This document shows, piece after piece, positions 32,750 to 42,207 of a stretch of DNA of 64,000 bases (within the stretch, counting starts at the first letter, position 1; every line of letters starts with the position of its first letter). The stretch is from Ruminococcus sp. Marseille-P6503. Lineage in GTDB: Bacteria > Bacillota > Clostridia > Oscillospirales > Ruminococcaceae. A program made the position numbers and the translations under genes. Location: positions 310,001-374,000 of the forward strand of contig NZ_UWPB01000002.1 of the NCBI RefSeq assembly GCF_900604945.1, read 5' to 3'. The notes below the pieces were generated by a model. The model had not been told where the DNA came from. It saw nothing but the letters and a program-made list of their open reading frames with translations, and searched no databases.

Positions 32750-34426
32750 TTATCTGTTCTTTCTTCTCAGCCAGATGATAAGTCCGGTAATAAGCACAAC
32801 GGCGGGAATAATAAGTATAAACGTCCATTTCAGAACACTCTTCTGCTTATCTGTAATATCGAAAACATTTCCTTCAATTACCTTAGGCTCGATATATATT
32901 CCGTCCGTCTTGTGGGTGATCCCGTTAAGCAGGCTTATTATATACTCTCTGTTCTGGAACTGCGAATAGCTGAGATAAACGTCCGAAAGCACGTCCACCG
33001 AGCCGAACGCGATAACGTTGCTGTAATTTGTTCCTCCGTCGGTAAGAAACAGCGCCTTTGACGCGACCGCCGCATAGATCTGCTGACCCTTTTCGATCGT
33101 TTCTCCTGTTTCCATATCTACGGTATAGCCGTTTACGGTAGACTGAACGTAAGCCTCTGTGGCTGTCTGTCCCTCCTCGTCAAACAGAAGCTCTATCGGA
33201 CGCGAATAATAATTGAGAATAACCGGATCCGAAGAGGTCATATCCTGATTGAAATTCTCCGAGATCTCGTTGGTCACCGTCATCGCCGGAATCTGATAAT
33301 AGTAGTCGCTGCTTGTTTCGCAGATAACTCCGTCGCCGATCCTGATTCCGTACTCGGCAAGAAATTCGTCAAGATTAGGCGTTTCTCCCTGAGAAGCGGA
33401 CGCGAGGTAGAGCAGCTGTTTTCCCAGATTTCCGTTGTTGTCCAGAAAGCTGTCGATTTTTTCAATCTCATCGTCCAGATAATCGGTCTGAGGAGCGGGA
33501 ACGACCGCGACCGTCGTGTCCTCCGGAATTTCCTCCTTGGTTATGTCAATAGTCTGAACGGTATATCCGTTAGCCTCCAGCAGCGTCTGGAAATAGGAAA
33601 GCTGAGAGCTTTCGTTTCTGCCCGTAAGCATGGTAACAGTTACCGGATTAGGATCGGTAACGGTCATAAACGCCGACAGAAAAGCCTGATCCGCGGTTGA
33701 AGCCTCAACGTAGCCGCCGTAATAGCCGAGGAAATTAAGCGCGCCGTACTGCTCCGCCATCGCCTCTACGGTGGTTCCGTATAAATCGCTCAGCTGCTGA
33801 ACAAAATCGTCCTCGAAATCAACCAGATTGATAAGCGTTATTTTTCTCGTTCTTTTAACGTCCTCCGAGGGATTGGTTTCAACCACGATATCATACTGGG
33901 AAATAGAGTTTGCCTCATAATCCGCCATTATATCGGGATTGGAATCTATATCCACATATCTGTAGCTTATCCTGTCGTTGTACTGGGTATATTTTTTCAT
34001 GACCTCCGCCGCCTGCTTGGTGTAGGTGCTGAGAGTGGTGAACTCGTCCTCGGTGGCAAATACCGTTATAAGCGTATCCACATCTATTCCCTTGACATAT
34101 TCCTCAGATTCCTCGGAAATAGAATATACCTTGTCGCTGGTAAGGTCGATTGTAATGGGATACCTGTCAAAAAGCGCCGTCGCGACTATGTTGACCAGCA
34201 CGACCACCGCTATGAACACAACGGTAAGCGCGGTAGACATCAGTCCGTGCTTAATCTGTTTCCCTTCCGTTTTTTTCTTAGGCTTCTTTTTCTTCGGCTC
34301 TTCCTTCTCCTGCTTTCCGTGAGCTTCCTTTTCATCGGAAACAACGTCCTTCAGAAAATCTCCTACGGGAGCGGATACGGTTTCCTCTGAAAGCTTTTCG
34401 TTTTCAGGCATTTTATTTTCGCTCAT
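32750..34426 (-). CDS. GldG-like ABC transporter auxiliary protein
   Basis: The 558 residues start with an acidic, Lys-rich cytoplasmic tail (about residues 1-65, including KKKKPKKKTEGK), then a transmembrane helix (MSTALTVVFIAVVVLVNIVA), a large extracytoplasmic GldG/ABC_transp_aux domain with ITIDLTSDKVYSISEESEEY, and a C-terminal membrane helix (FILIIPAVVLITGLIIWL). Proteins of this type work with a GldA/GldF-type exporter; in Bacteroidetes the Gld complex is needed for gliding, but in Firmicutes the cargo is unknown. ATG 34426 is chosen for the AAGGAGGGG six bases before it. The start region overlaps no coding sequence of the permease. Confidence 0.85.
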   Translation of the reverse strand: MSENKMPENEKLSEETVSAPVGDFLKDVVSDEKEAHGKQEKEEPKKKKPKKKTEGKQIKHGLMSTALTVVFIAVVVLVNIVATALFDRYPITIDLTSDKVYSISEESEEYVKGIDVDTLITVFATEDEFTTLSTYTKQAAEVMKKYTQYNDRISYRYVDIDSNPDIMADYEANSISQYDIVVETNPSEDVKRTRKITLINLVDFEDDFVQQLSDLYGTTVEAMAEQYGALNFLGYYGGYVEASTADQAFLSAFMTVTDPNPVTVTMLTGRNESSQLSYFQTLLEANGYTVQTIDITKEEIPEDTTVAVVPAPQTDYLDDEIEKIDSFLDNNGNLGKQLLYLASASQGETPNLDEFLAEYGIRIGDGVICETSSDYYYQIPAMTVTNEISENFNQDMTSSDPVILNYYSRPIELLFDEEGQTATEAYVQSTVNGYTVDMETGETIEKGQQIYAAVASKALFLTDGGTNYSNVIAFGSVDVLSDVYLSYSQFQNREYIISLLNGITHKTDGIYIEPKVIEGNVFDITDKQKSVLKWTFILIIPAVVLITGLIIWLRRKNR

Positions 34427-34439
34427 ACTGTACCCCTCC

Positions 34440-35318
34440 TTATGACCAGCGGCGTTTCTCAAGCACCCTGACCGAAAGGAACAGGAATACCGCAGCCGCG
34501 CTTATGAAAAACAGAACGTTTGACAGGTCGAAAAGCCCGTAAGTAAAGCCGTAGTATCTTTCCCAGAAAGAAAGCTTTGAAAATACGTCCGGAAGCCTGT
34601 CTCCGGCATAGGTAAACAGCCCGAGGATCAGCGCCGCCGCAGCGGTTATAATGATCGTATTGGCTTTTCTTCCGGCAATAAAGTAAATTACCGCGCCTGC
34701 CGCGGCGATAACAAGAGCTACGATAACGGCTCTTGCCGCGTTTGAAAAATCAGGCATGATATTCTCAACAAAATCAATGGGGATAACGTCGCCTATCGTC
34801 GTGAAAAGATAAAGCGCCACCATAACTATAAAGCTTATTACCGCCGAAACCACCTGATTCTCCGTAAAGGACGAGCAGAACATTCCTACCGCGATAAACG
34901 CCGCTCCAAGCAGAGCAAGTCCGGTTACGTTGCCCAGAATTACCGTCCAGTCGGGCGCGGCGTAAGCCGAAACCACAACCGCGTAAACTATCGTAATTGC
35001 AACGCCCAGTATGTAGATGAGAAAAGCCGCGAGAAATTTTCCCAGCACGATCCCCCAAAGGCTTACCGGAGCGGTAAGCAGGCACTGGTCGGTCTTGTTC
35101 TTCTTTTCCTCGGACAGCGTTCTCATAGTAAGTATGGGAATAAGCACGATAAGTATTATCATAAGCTCGCCGAACACTCCGTCAAGCTGAGTGGTTCCGT
35201 AATTAAGCGAAACGCTTGCAAAGCTTACCGCGGAGCAGGCGTAAAACGCGGCGAGAAAAATATATCCTATAGGCGAGGTAAAATACGAAAGCGCCTCGCG
35301 TCTGAAAATTGCTCCCAT
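34440..35318 (-). CDS. ABC-2 type permease, GldF-like
   Basis: A polytopic protein of 292 residues with about six transmembrane helices. FRREALSYFTSPIGYIFLAA is the standard N-terminus of GldF/NosY-type permeases, and RTLSEEKKNKTDQCLLTAPV is the conserved cytoplasmic loop after helix 2 that contacts the ATPase. GGAGG precedes the ATG, which overlaps the ATPase stop by one base. It forms the membrane pore of the exporter. Confidence 0.88.
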   Translation of the reverse strand: MGAIFRREALSYFTSPIGYIFLAAFYACSAVSFASVSLNYGTTQLDGVFGELMIILIVLIPILTMRTLSEEKKNKTDQCLLTAPVSLWGIVLGKFLAAFLIYILGVAITIVYAVVVSAYAAPDWTVILGNVTGLALLGAAFIAVGMFCSSFTENQVVSAVISFIVMVALYLFTTIGDVIPIDFVENIMPDFSNAARAVIVALVIAAAGAVIYFIAGRKANTIIITAAAALILGLFTYAGDRLPDVFSKLSFWERYYGFTYGLFDLSNVLFFISAAAVFLFLSVRVLEKRRWS

Positions 35319-36292
35319 CAGTCTAAACCTCCGTCAGAATTTTTCCCAAGCGCCGGTACCGCCTCGCCCATCGTAAGCTTGAGGAATATGTCCTCAAGAG
35401 AAAGCTCGGAAGATCTCAGCTCAAGAATATACCAGTTTCTCTCGGCTATCCTTCTGAACAGCTCCCGCCGTATATCTACGCCCTCCTTGGCCTCGATACG
35501 GTAATCCCATACCGCGTCGGAATGCTCCAGCCCCGCCTCGCAGGAAACCACGCCGCTTATGCCCTTTATCAGCTTTACAACATCGTTTTTCGGACCCTCT
35601 ATCCTTACCGACAGCTTATGATCGGCGGAAAGCTTCCTTGAAAGATTGTCCTCCGTGTCGTCCGCGACTATCTTTCCCTCGTTGATTACAATGATCTTAT
35701 CGCATACCGCCTGAACCTCCGACAGTATATGCGAGGAAAGGATCACCGTATGGTTCTTTCCCAGCTTTTTGATAAGCGTCCTTATCTCGATTATCTGCTT
35801 GGGGTCAAGTCCTACCGTAGGCTCGTCCAGAATAAGCACGTTTGGATTTCCTACCAGAGCCTGTGCAAGACCTACTCTCTGCTTATAACCCTTGGACAGG
35901 TTCTTTATGATTCTGTTATAAACGTGTTCTATCTTGACAAGACTGCATATGTCCTTTAAATGCGAGTTCCTCGGAAGCTTGCATTTCTTTAGGTCGTATA
36001 TGAAATTCAGATATTCCTTGACCGTCATATCAAGATAAAGCGGCGGCTGCTCCGGCAGATAGCCGATCTTTGATTTCGCCTTTATCGGATTTTCAAGAAT
36101 ATCTATTCCGTCGATAAGCGCCTTTCCGTCGGTGCTGGAGATATATCCCGTAAGAATATTCATGGTCGTGGATTTTCCCGCGCCGTTCGGCCCCAGAAAA
36201 CCCAGTATCTCGCCGTCCTCCGCCCTAAAGGAAATGCCGTCTACGGCTTTTTTGTCGCCGTAGCGCTTTGACAGATTCCGCACTTCAATCAT
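35318..36292 (-). CDS. ABC transporter ATP-binding protein, GldA-like
   Basis: This 324-residue ATPase has Walker A GFLGPNGAGKSTTMN, the Q-loop in YLPEQPPLY, signature LSKGYKQRVGLAQALVG, Walker B VLILDEPTVGLDP and the H-loop in VILSSHILSE. A C-terminal domain of about 100 residues is typical of GldA/CcmA/NatA-type exporters. It is the first gene of a four-gene operon (ATPase, permease, GldG-like, DUF4340). GGGAGG precedes the ATG. The gap to gltX upstream is only 83 bases, so partial read-through from the large nusA operon is possible. Confidence 0.92.
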   Translation of the reverse strand: MIEVRNLSKRYGDKKAVDGISFRAEDGEILGFLGPNGAGKSTTMNILTGYISSTDGKALIDGIDILENPIKAKSKIGYLPEQPPLYLDMTVKEYLNFIYDLKKCKLPRNSHLKDICSLVKIEHVYNRIIKNLSKGYKQRVGLAQALVGNPNVLILDEPTVGLDPKQIIEIRTLIKKLGKNHTVILSSHILSEVQAVCDKIIVINEGKIVADDTEDNLSRKLSADHKLSVRIEGPKNDVVKLIKGISGVVSCEAGLEHSDAVWDYRIEAKEGVDIRRELFRRIAERNWYILELRSSELSLEDIFLKLTMGEAVPALGKNSDGGLD

Positions 36293-36375
36293 TAAATTTT
36301 CCTCCCTCTTAAGGATACTTTACGCAATAAGCCTGTTTTATTGTATCAGCGCTGTGTGACAGCGGAGTGATAAAA

Positions 36376-37830
36376 TCAGGAAAGCTTTTGGATTCCCCTT
36401 TTAACTCTCTCCACGGAATCCGCCTTTCCGATAAGCGCGCATATTTCAATTCCTCCGCCGGGAGTAAACGCCTTTCCGGAAACCGCTACCCTTAACGGCC
36501 AAAGTACGAGCCCGTTTTTAACGCCCATTTCGCCGATAAGCGCGAACAGCCTCTCATGCAGCGTTTCCTCGTTCCAGTCAGCCTCGCCGATGGACTCAAG
36601 CGCCGGCAGAACCGCCTTCAGCGATTCAAGGGAATTTTCCTCGTTGGTTTTCATTTTCTTATGACAGTAAAGGGAAGTGTCATACTCCGGCAGGCTGTCG
36701 ATAAAATCAACGGTTTCGGGAATATCGGTAAATACCTCCGTTCTGTCCTGCAAAAGCGAGCATATCCTTGAAATATCAACATCTGTGCGCTTAACCGTCT
36801 GTCTGATGTAAGGCGTCGCGTACTCCTCAAATTTTTCAGGCGGCAGCTTCTTGATATATTTGGCGTTGATAGCCTTTAATTTAAGCGGATCGAAGATTGC
36901 GGGAGATTTTGAAAGCCCCCGTATATCAAATTCCTTTATAAGCTCCTCAAGCGAGAAAATCTCCTCCTCGCCCTTTGGCGCCCAGCCCAGCAGAGCGATG
37001 TAGTTCACAACCGCCTCTGTAAGGTAGCCCTTTGCAATAAGGTCCTCAAAGGAAGCGTCGCCGTCGCGCTTTGAAAGCTTGTGCTGCTTGTCCTTCATTA
37101 TATGCTCTACATGGATATATACGGGAACCTCCCAGCCGAAAGCCCTGTAAAGCAGCTCGTATTTAGGAGCGGAGGCAAGATACTCGTTTCCTCTGACAAC
37201 ATGAGTAATCCCCATCAGATGATCGTCCACAACGTTTGCAAAATTATAGGTCGGCATACCGTCGGTCTTAATAAGGATCTGATCGTCAAGGGTAGAGCAG
37301 GGAACCGTTATATCCCCGTAAAGCTCGTCATGAAAGGTAACCTCTCCGTCAAGAGGCACCTTCTGTCTTATAACATAAGGCGTTCCGGCGTCAAGCTTTT
37401 CCTTTACCTCCTCAGGGGAAAGATTGCGGCAGTGGCGGTCGTACATGGGCATTATTCCGCTTGCCTCCTGTATCGCCTTTACCTCCTCAAGACGCTCCTT
37501 GTCGCAGAAGCAGTAATATGCCTCGCCCTTTTCAACCAGCTCCTCGGCGTATTTCTTGAACATTCCCATTCTCTCCGACTGGATATACGGTCCGACCGGA
37601 CCTCCTATATCGGGACCCTCGTCCCAGTTGAGCCCGCACTTTCTGAGCGTTGAATAAATTATCTCGGTAGCGCCCTCTACATATCTCTCCCTGTCGGTAT
37701 CCTCTATACGCAGGATAAAGTCGCCGCCGTTCTGCTTGGCTATAAGGTAAGTAAACAGCGCCGTCCTCAGATTTCCGATATGCATATATCCCGTCGGGGA
37801 CGGTGCGAATCTGGTTCTTACTTTCTTCAT
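36376..37830 (-). CDS. gltX: Glutamate--tRNA ligase
   Basis: GltX charges tRNA-Glu with glutamate (class I synthetase). At 484 residues it is of normal bacterial length. Signatures are [19 protein letters not shown] (HIGH-type motif), [14 protein letters not shown] and [10 protein letters not shown] (KMSKS-type motif), followed by the helical anticodon-binding domain. The segment [12 protein letters not shown] matches the zinc-site region of bacterial GltX, though with fewer ligands. In Clostridia without GlnRS this enzyme may also charge tRNA-Gln, for later amidation; no gatCAB is in the window. The ATG lies one base after the ribF stop. Confidence 0.96.
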   Translation of the reverse strand: MKKVRTRFAPSPTGYMHIGNLRTALFTYLIAKQNGGDFILRIEDTDRERYVEGATEIIYSTLRKCGLNWDEGPDIGGPVGPYIQSERMGMFKKYAEELVEKGEAYYCFCDKERLEEVKAIQEASGIMPMYDRHCRNLSPEEVKEKLDAGTPYVIRQKVPLDGEVTFHDELYGDITVPCSTLDDQILIKTDGMPTYNFANVVDDHLMGITHVVRGNEYLASAPKYELLYRAFGWEVPVYIHVEHIMKDKQHKLSKRDGDASFEDLIAKGYLTEAVVNYIALLGWAPKGEEEIFSLEELIKEFDIRGLSKSPAIFDPLKLKAINAKYIKKLPPEKFEEYATPYIRQTVKRTDVDISRICSLLQDRTEVFTDIPETVDFIDSLPEYDTSLYCHKKMKTNEENSLESLKAVLPALESIGEADWNEETLHERLFALIGEMGVKNGLVLWPLRVAVSGKAFTPGGGIEICALIGKADSVERVKRGIQKLS

Positions 37831-37831
37831 T

Positions 37832-38770
37832 TCAATCTGTCCTTTCGTATCCGTTATCTGAAAAATACTTCTTTGTAAACTCCGTATTCCTTCCTATCTC
37901 CGCCTTTAATTCCTCAAAGGAAGCAAATTTCCTTTCGGGGCGGACGAATTCATATAGCCTCAGCTCAAGCTCCCTGCCGTACAGATCTCCCTCGTAGCCT
38001 ATTATAAAGGTTTCCGCGAGAGGCTCGGTTTCAACATTAACGCTGGGCTTTACGCCTATGTTCGCAACGCCGTTATACCATTTCCCGTCAATAAGCACCC
38101 TTGAGCAGTATACTCCAAACTTAGGCAGAACAAGTCCCTTTGGTATCTTCTGGTTTATAGTAGGAAAGCTCCAGGTTCTTCCCAGCTCACTGCCGTGCTC
38201 TACGGGCAGAGTATAGCCGTATCTGTATCCAAGCATTTCGTTTGCCCTTGCAATGTCCCCCTGCCTTATAAGCCTGCGTATTTCGGTGGAGCTGATCACT
38301 CCGCCGTTGTACCTGAGCTGCTCTGTTACCTTAACCTCTATACCGTAGGTTTTTCCCAGCCGGATCAGATCCTCGGCCTTTCCCGCCGCCCCCGAACCGA
38401 AGGTGTAGTCGGTTCCGCATACGGCGCATACGCAGTGCAGCTTTCCTTTCAGCACGTCCCTCACAAAAGCCTCCGGCGTCATCTGCCGGTAATCCCCGAA
38501 TACAGGCGAAAACAGATAATCCGCCCCCAGCCTTTCAAAATGCCGCCGCTTTTCCTCGTCTGTCAGCAGCATTTCTATCCTGCCGTCATGACCCTTTGAA
38601 GTAACGCTGTCCGTCTGAAAGGTAAATACCGCAGACTTTATGCCTCTGCGCCGAGCCTCTGCCGCGGCGCCTTCAATTATCAGACGGTGTCCCCTGTGGA
38701 CTCCGTCAAAAAGCCCCAGAGCGCAGACGGTTTCCTGTCCGCAAACGCCGTTATCAGTTATGCAGATCAA
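37832..38770 (-). CDS. ribF: Bifunctional riboflavin kinase / FAD synthetase
   Basis: RibF makes FMN and then FAD. The N-terminal nucleotidyltransferase has [16 protein letters not shown], and [18 protein letters not shown] is the conserved connector; the C-terminal kinase has [19 protein letters not shown] and [11 protein letters not shown]. 312 residues is normal. No ATG is available; TTG 38770 with GGAGGG about five bases upstream is the start. It stands between nudC and gltX. ribF is a common passenger downstream of truB in the nusA-infB operon. Confidence 0.94.
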   Translation of the reverse strand: MICITDNGVCGQETVCALGLFDGVHRGHRLIIEGAAAEARRRGIKSAVFTFQTDSVTSKGHDGRIEMLLTDEEKRRHFERLGADYLFSPVFGDYRQMTPEAFVRDVLKGKLHCVCAVCGTDYTFGSGAAGKAEDLIRLGKTYGIEVKVTEQLRYNGGVISSTEIRRLIRQGDIARANEMLGYRYGYTLPVEHGSELGRTWSFPTINQKIPKGLVLPKFGVYCSRVLIDGKWYNGVANIGVKPSVNVETEPLAETFIIGYEGDLYGRELELRLYEFVRPERKFASFEELKAEIGRNTEFTKKYFSDNGYERTD

Positions 38771-39000
38771 AATATCCCTCCGCTTTTGCTTTTTTTCAAT
38801 AAGGGGTACCGCCCCCTCAGGGCTTCAGCCGGTGATCAAATCCCCGATTGAAGAACGCAGCTGACCGCCGCCTGAAAGACAGCGCGCATCCGTTCATATT
38901 ATAAGCCCCGAATATTTATATCCGGCTTATTTCCCGCCGTTATCCGATACGTCAAGGCTGCTTCAGCCCGGCTTTTTTGCATCGTAATAACCGGATCTTA
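38771..39000 (-). other. Spacer between nudC and ribF
   Basis: 230 bases of GC-balanced sequence without a gene. No terminator is convincing, so nudC and ribF may still be in one message. I see no riboswitch; in particular it is too short for a complete FMN element together with an expression platform. Confidence 0.4.
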
Positions 39001-39822
39001 TCAGACCTTTCCGCATTTAAACGCCCATATCATCTCATTCGTAAGGCTTATGCTGTTTTCCTTTGCCTCAAGCTCGTCCCGTCGGACCCATTTCGCTTCG
39101 GAAAGCTCCTCCTGATCCATTACGATCCTTCGCGAGCCCTTTGCCTTCGCAAAAAATCCTATCAGCATATTCTGAGAAAACCCCCAGGGCTGGCTTCCGA
39201 AATATTTCAGCTCGGTTATTTCTATTCCCGTTTCCTCCATTACCTCGCGCCTCGCCGCCTGCTCGGCGGTTTCCCCCATTTCCGCAAAGCCCGCTACAAG
39301 AGCGTATTTCCTGTAGCTTCCTCCCGCATATTTTGTGAGTATGATCGAATCGGTTCTGTCGTCGGTAACCCCTACGACTACCGCCGGAGATATTTTAGGA
39401 AATATCTCGTTTCCGCACCGCGTACATATCATACATCTTTTCTCAGGCCTATGAACCGTTTTTCCGCCGCACTTTCCGCAGAACCTGTTTTCCATGTGAA
39501 AGCGGTAGTAATGATAGCCGGTTACCGCCGCAAACTGCCGAAGCCCCGGACTTACGGTCTTGATACGGTCTATGTCCTGGTATTCAAAGCCCTCCGCTTC
39601 AGGCTTTTCTCCGAGCGAAAGCAAAAACCTTTCCCCTCCCGCCCTGAAGGCGTGAACGGCTGAAATGGTACGGTCAAAATCGCATATACGGGGCAGGCGA
39701 AGCTCTCCGTCACTGACAGAGCAGAGCGCCGTTTTGCCGTCGTAGGCTAAAACTACGTCCCTTTCAGCTCTCTCGGAGCCGTCGTATTCAATACGGAAAT
39801 CTACGGCAAAATCCTGAAACAT
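39001..39822 (-). CDS. nudC: NAD+ diphosphatase
   Basis: NudC hydrolyses NADH/NAD to NMN(H) and AMP and removes NAD caps from RNA. The 273 residues have a zinc ribbon (FCGKCGGKT and CMICTRCGNE), the Nudix box GFAEMGETAEQAARREVMEE, and the downstream SQPWGFSQN, a variant of the NudC-specific SQPWPFPxS. AGGTGAG precedes the ATG. Its insertion between truB and ribF is not part of the standard operon. Confidence 0.93.
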   Translation of the reverse strand: MFQDFAVDFRIEYDGSERAERDVVLAYDGKTALCSVSDGELRLPRICDFDRTISAVHAFRAGGERFLLSLGEKPEAEGFEYQDIDRIKTVSPGLRQFAAVTGYHYYRFHMENRFCGKCGGKTVHRPEKRCMICTRCGNEIFPKISPAVVVGVTDDRTDSIILTKYAGGSYRKYALVAGFAEMGETAEQAARREVMEETGIEITELKYFGSQPWGFSQNMLIGFFAKAKGSRRIVMDQEELSEAKWVRRDELEAKENSISLTNEMIWAFKCGKV

Positions 39823-39840
39823 ATACTCACCTGTTCTGAT

Positions 39841-40764
39841 CTAATAAAAATTCTTTACGCTTCTGAACTCATTGTTTACTATGTCCGCCCGCCCCAGTCC
39901 GAGAAACTCTCCGTCAAAGCCGAAAACGCAGAAAACCTGTCCATGAGCCTTTTCCGGCTCCTTGATCCCTGCCTGCTCAGGTCTTAGCTTTACTCCGTTT
40001 TTATAAAGCGCCGTATTTTTTTCTCCCAGCCGCAGCTCCTCATACTCTCCTCTGAAACAATCCTCCAGAGGTCTTATCAGACCGCCGAGCCTGTTTTCAT
40101 CGGCAGCCTGCTGAATTTCCTCCGGCGTACAGCACTGCTCCAGCGAAAATCCCGCGGCATTGGTCCTTACCAGCGACGTCATCGTTCCTCCGCAGCCGAG
40201 AGCTTCTCCTATATCGTTGATAAGCGTCCGTATGTACGTTCCACGGCTTACCGAAACGCGCATTCTGCCCTCTCTTTTTTCAGGGTCGTATTCAATTATA
40301 TCTATATAATCAATATGTCTGGGTCTGGCTTCACGCTCAACGGTTTTTCCCTGCCTTGCAAGCTCGTAAAGCTTTTTGCCGCCGCTCTTTACCGCCGAAT
40401 ACATGGGCGGAAGCTGCATAATATCGCCTATAAATCCCTGTTTCACCGCTTCCAGCCGTTCAAGACTCACGCTCTCTCCGCTTTCGGAAAGAACCCTGCC
40501 GGTTATATCCTGTGTATCAGTAGAAATACCGAGCCTGAACCCAGCGAGATAGATTTTTTCCGAATCCCCAAGCAGGTCGCAGGCCTTTGTGGCTTTTCCG
40601 GCAAAAACCGGCAGAACTCCCGTCGCCATGGGATCCAGAGTCCCCGCGTGACCAAGCCTTCTGAGCTTAAGTATTCCCCTGAGCTTTGCCACAACGTCGA
40701 AGGACGTCCAGCCCTGCGGCTTATTTACGGGAATTATCCCGCACAGCTCTTTATTTTTCTCCAT
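39841..40764 (-). CDS. truB: tRNA pseudouridine(55) synthase
   Basis: TruB makes pseudouridine 55 in the T-loop of tRNAs. Signatures are GIIPVNKPQGWTSFDVVAKL and GHAGTLDPMATGVLPV with the catalytic Asp. 307 residues is normal. The start lies one base after the nrnA stop and lacks a strong ribosome site, so it is likely coupled to nrnA translation. Order rbfA-nrnA-truB-ribF is usual in Firmicutes. Confidence 0.96.
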   Translation of the reverse strand: MEKNKELCGIIPVNKPQGWTSFDVVAKLRGILKLRRLGHAGTLDPMATGVLPVFAGKATKACDLLGDSEKIYLAGFRLGISTDTQDITGRVLSESGESVSLERLEAVKQGFIGDIMQLPPMYSAVKSGGKKLYELARQGKTVEREARPRHIDYIDIIEYDPEKREGRMRVSVSRGTYIRTLINDIGEALGCGGTMTSLVRTNAAGFSLEQCCTPEEIQQAADENRLGGLIRPLEDCFRGEYEELRLGEKNTALYKNGVKLRPEQAGIKEPEKAHGQVFCVFGFDGEFLGLGRADIVNNEFRSVKNFY

Positions 40765-40765
40765 A

Positions 40766-41716
40766 TCAGCAGCCCAGAACCTCTCTTACTCCGGCGAGCA
40801 CCTTTTCCTTTACCTGCTCCAGAGTTCCCTGTATTTCGCAGCCCGCGGCGCGTATATGTCCGCCGCCGTTGAACCTTCTGCAAAAAGCCGAAGCGTCTAT
40901 CTCCTCGGTGGTTCTCACCGAAAGCTTGTAAACGTCCTCGTGACGCTGCTTTATCGTTATCCCTATCTTGACTCCCTCGGTCGAAAGGGGAATAGAAGCC
41001 ATTCCCTCAAATTCCGCCTGCTCCACTCCGCAGGAATTCATCATTTCCGTAGTAAGCACGATAATGGCGCACCTGTCCTCAAAAAAATACTCCATTGCCT
41101 CGATAACCTTCTGCTCGGCAATAAGCCTGCCCTTGCTCTTGACATCGAACATTTTACGGTTTATTATCGAAAAATCAATATCGTACCGCATAAGCTCCGC
41201 CGCGGCGATGTGCGCTTCGGGAATAGTATTTTCATATTTAAAGCAGCCCGTATCGGTAGCGATACCGGTGTATAGACATTTTGCCACCTGAGCGCTGACG
41301 GGGCGTCCCATATATTTGAAAAGCTGATATAATATCAGACAGGCGGCGGAAGCCCTGCCGTCTACATAGCTCTGCTTCGCGTAATATTTATTGGATATAT
41401 GATGATCTATGCATACGTCTATAGCTCCCTCCTCCGCGAAAGCCGAAAGATGGCTTCCCAGAAGCTGAGTGTCGGCAATGTCCACCGCTATAACGCTCTG
41501 CGGCTCGAACTCCTGAACATAATATCCGTCGTAAAGAAAGTTGTATCTGACAGGAAAATTCTCGCTGTTGAGCACATTAGCCTTTTTTCCCATATCCCTG
41601 AGATAACCGCACAGCCCGAAGCCCGCTCCGAGGGTGTCGCCGTCGGGGCTTTTATGGGTCAGGATCAGGTAGTTGTCATGAGTCTCCAGATATTCCTTCA
41701 GCTCTCCAAAATCCAT
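40766..41716 (-). CDS. nrnA: DHH-family oligoribonuclease / pAp phosphatase
   Basis: NrnA degrades 2- to 5-mer RNA and dephosphorylates 3'-phosphoadenosine 5'-phosphate. The DHH domain has LTHKSPDGDTLGAGFGL, VIAVDIADT and VCIDHHISNK; the DHHA1 domain has the RNA-binding GGGHIRAAG near the C-terminus. AAAGGAG precedes the ATG. It takes the place it has in Bacillus-type nusA-infB operons, between rbfA and truB. Confidence 0.93.
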   Translation of the reverse strand: MDFGELKEYLETHDNYLILTHKSPDGDTLGAGFGLCGYLRDMGKKANVLNSENFPVRYNFLYDGYYVQEFEPQSVIAVDIADTQLLGSHLSAFAEEGAIDVCIDHHISNKYYAKQSYVDGRASAACLILYQLFKYMGRPVSAQVAKCLYTGIATDTGCFKYENTIPEAHIAAAELMRYDIDFSIINRKMFDVKSKGRLIAEQKVIEAMEYFFEDRCAIIVLTTEMMNSCGVEQAEFEGMASIPLSTEGVKIGITIKQRHEDVYKLSVRTTEEIDASAFCRRFNGGGHIRAAGCEIQGTLEQVKEKVLAGVREVLGC

Positions 41717-41760
41717 AGATCCGTTCTCCTTTCCGATTAAATATCATATCCGTCTGACGG

Positions 41761-42138
41761 CTATTCCTCCGGATCGTCCTCCGCAGGCTCCCGGCTTCTG
41801 ATATCTTTCAGCTTGTCGAATATCCTCATCGAATATTCCGCCGAATCGTCCGCGATAAATTTAAGCTCGGGACATTTTCTCAGCTTCAGCACGTTGGATA
41901 TCTCCCTTTTAAGATAGCCCGAAGCGCTTTCAAAGCCATAGACCGCCTCTCTTGCCTTTTCCATGCCCTCAAGACTGGATATATATACCTTGCAGAACGA
42001 TCCGTCGCTTGAAACGTCGCATCTTACCACGGTAAGCATATCGCCGCCGTTTATCCTCGGATCCTTGAGATCCCTCATTTTGCCTGAAATAATCCTGCGT
42101 ATATCCTCCGACATACGCCCAGCCTTAAAACCAGCCAT
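41761..42138 (-). CDS. rbfA: Ribosome-binding factor A
   Basis: RbfA matures the 30S subunit by binding the 5' region of 16S rRNA. These 125 residues show RMSEDIRRIISGKMRDLKDP and a KH-like core with KVYISSLEG. The second ATG of a tandem pair (42138) has better spacing to GGAGG. It follows infB after a short gap, as is usual. Confidence 0.93.
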   Translation of the reverse strand: MAGFKAGRMSEDIRRIISGKMRDLKDPRINGGDMLTVVRCDVSSDGSFCKVYISSLEGMEKAREAVYGFESASGYLKREISNVLKLRKCPELKFIADDSAEYSMRIFDKLKDIRSREPAEDDPEE

Positions 42139-42207
42139 CATTAACCTCCATACTGACCGCGCCCGTATTTACCGCGGCCGCCTTAGCAGGCAGTCCGCAC
42201 GGTCTGC

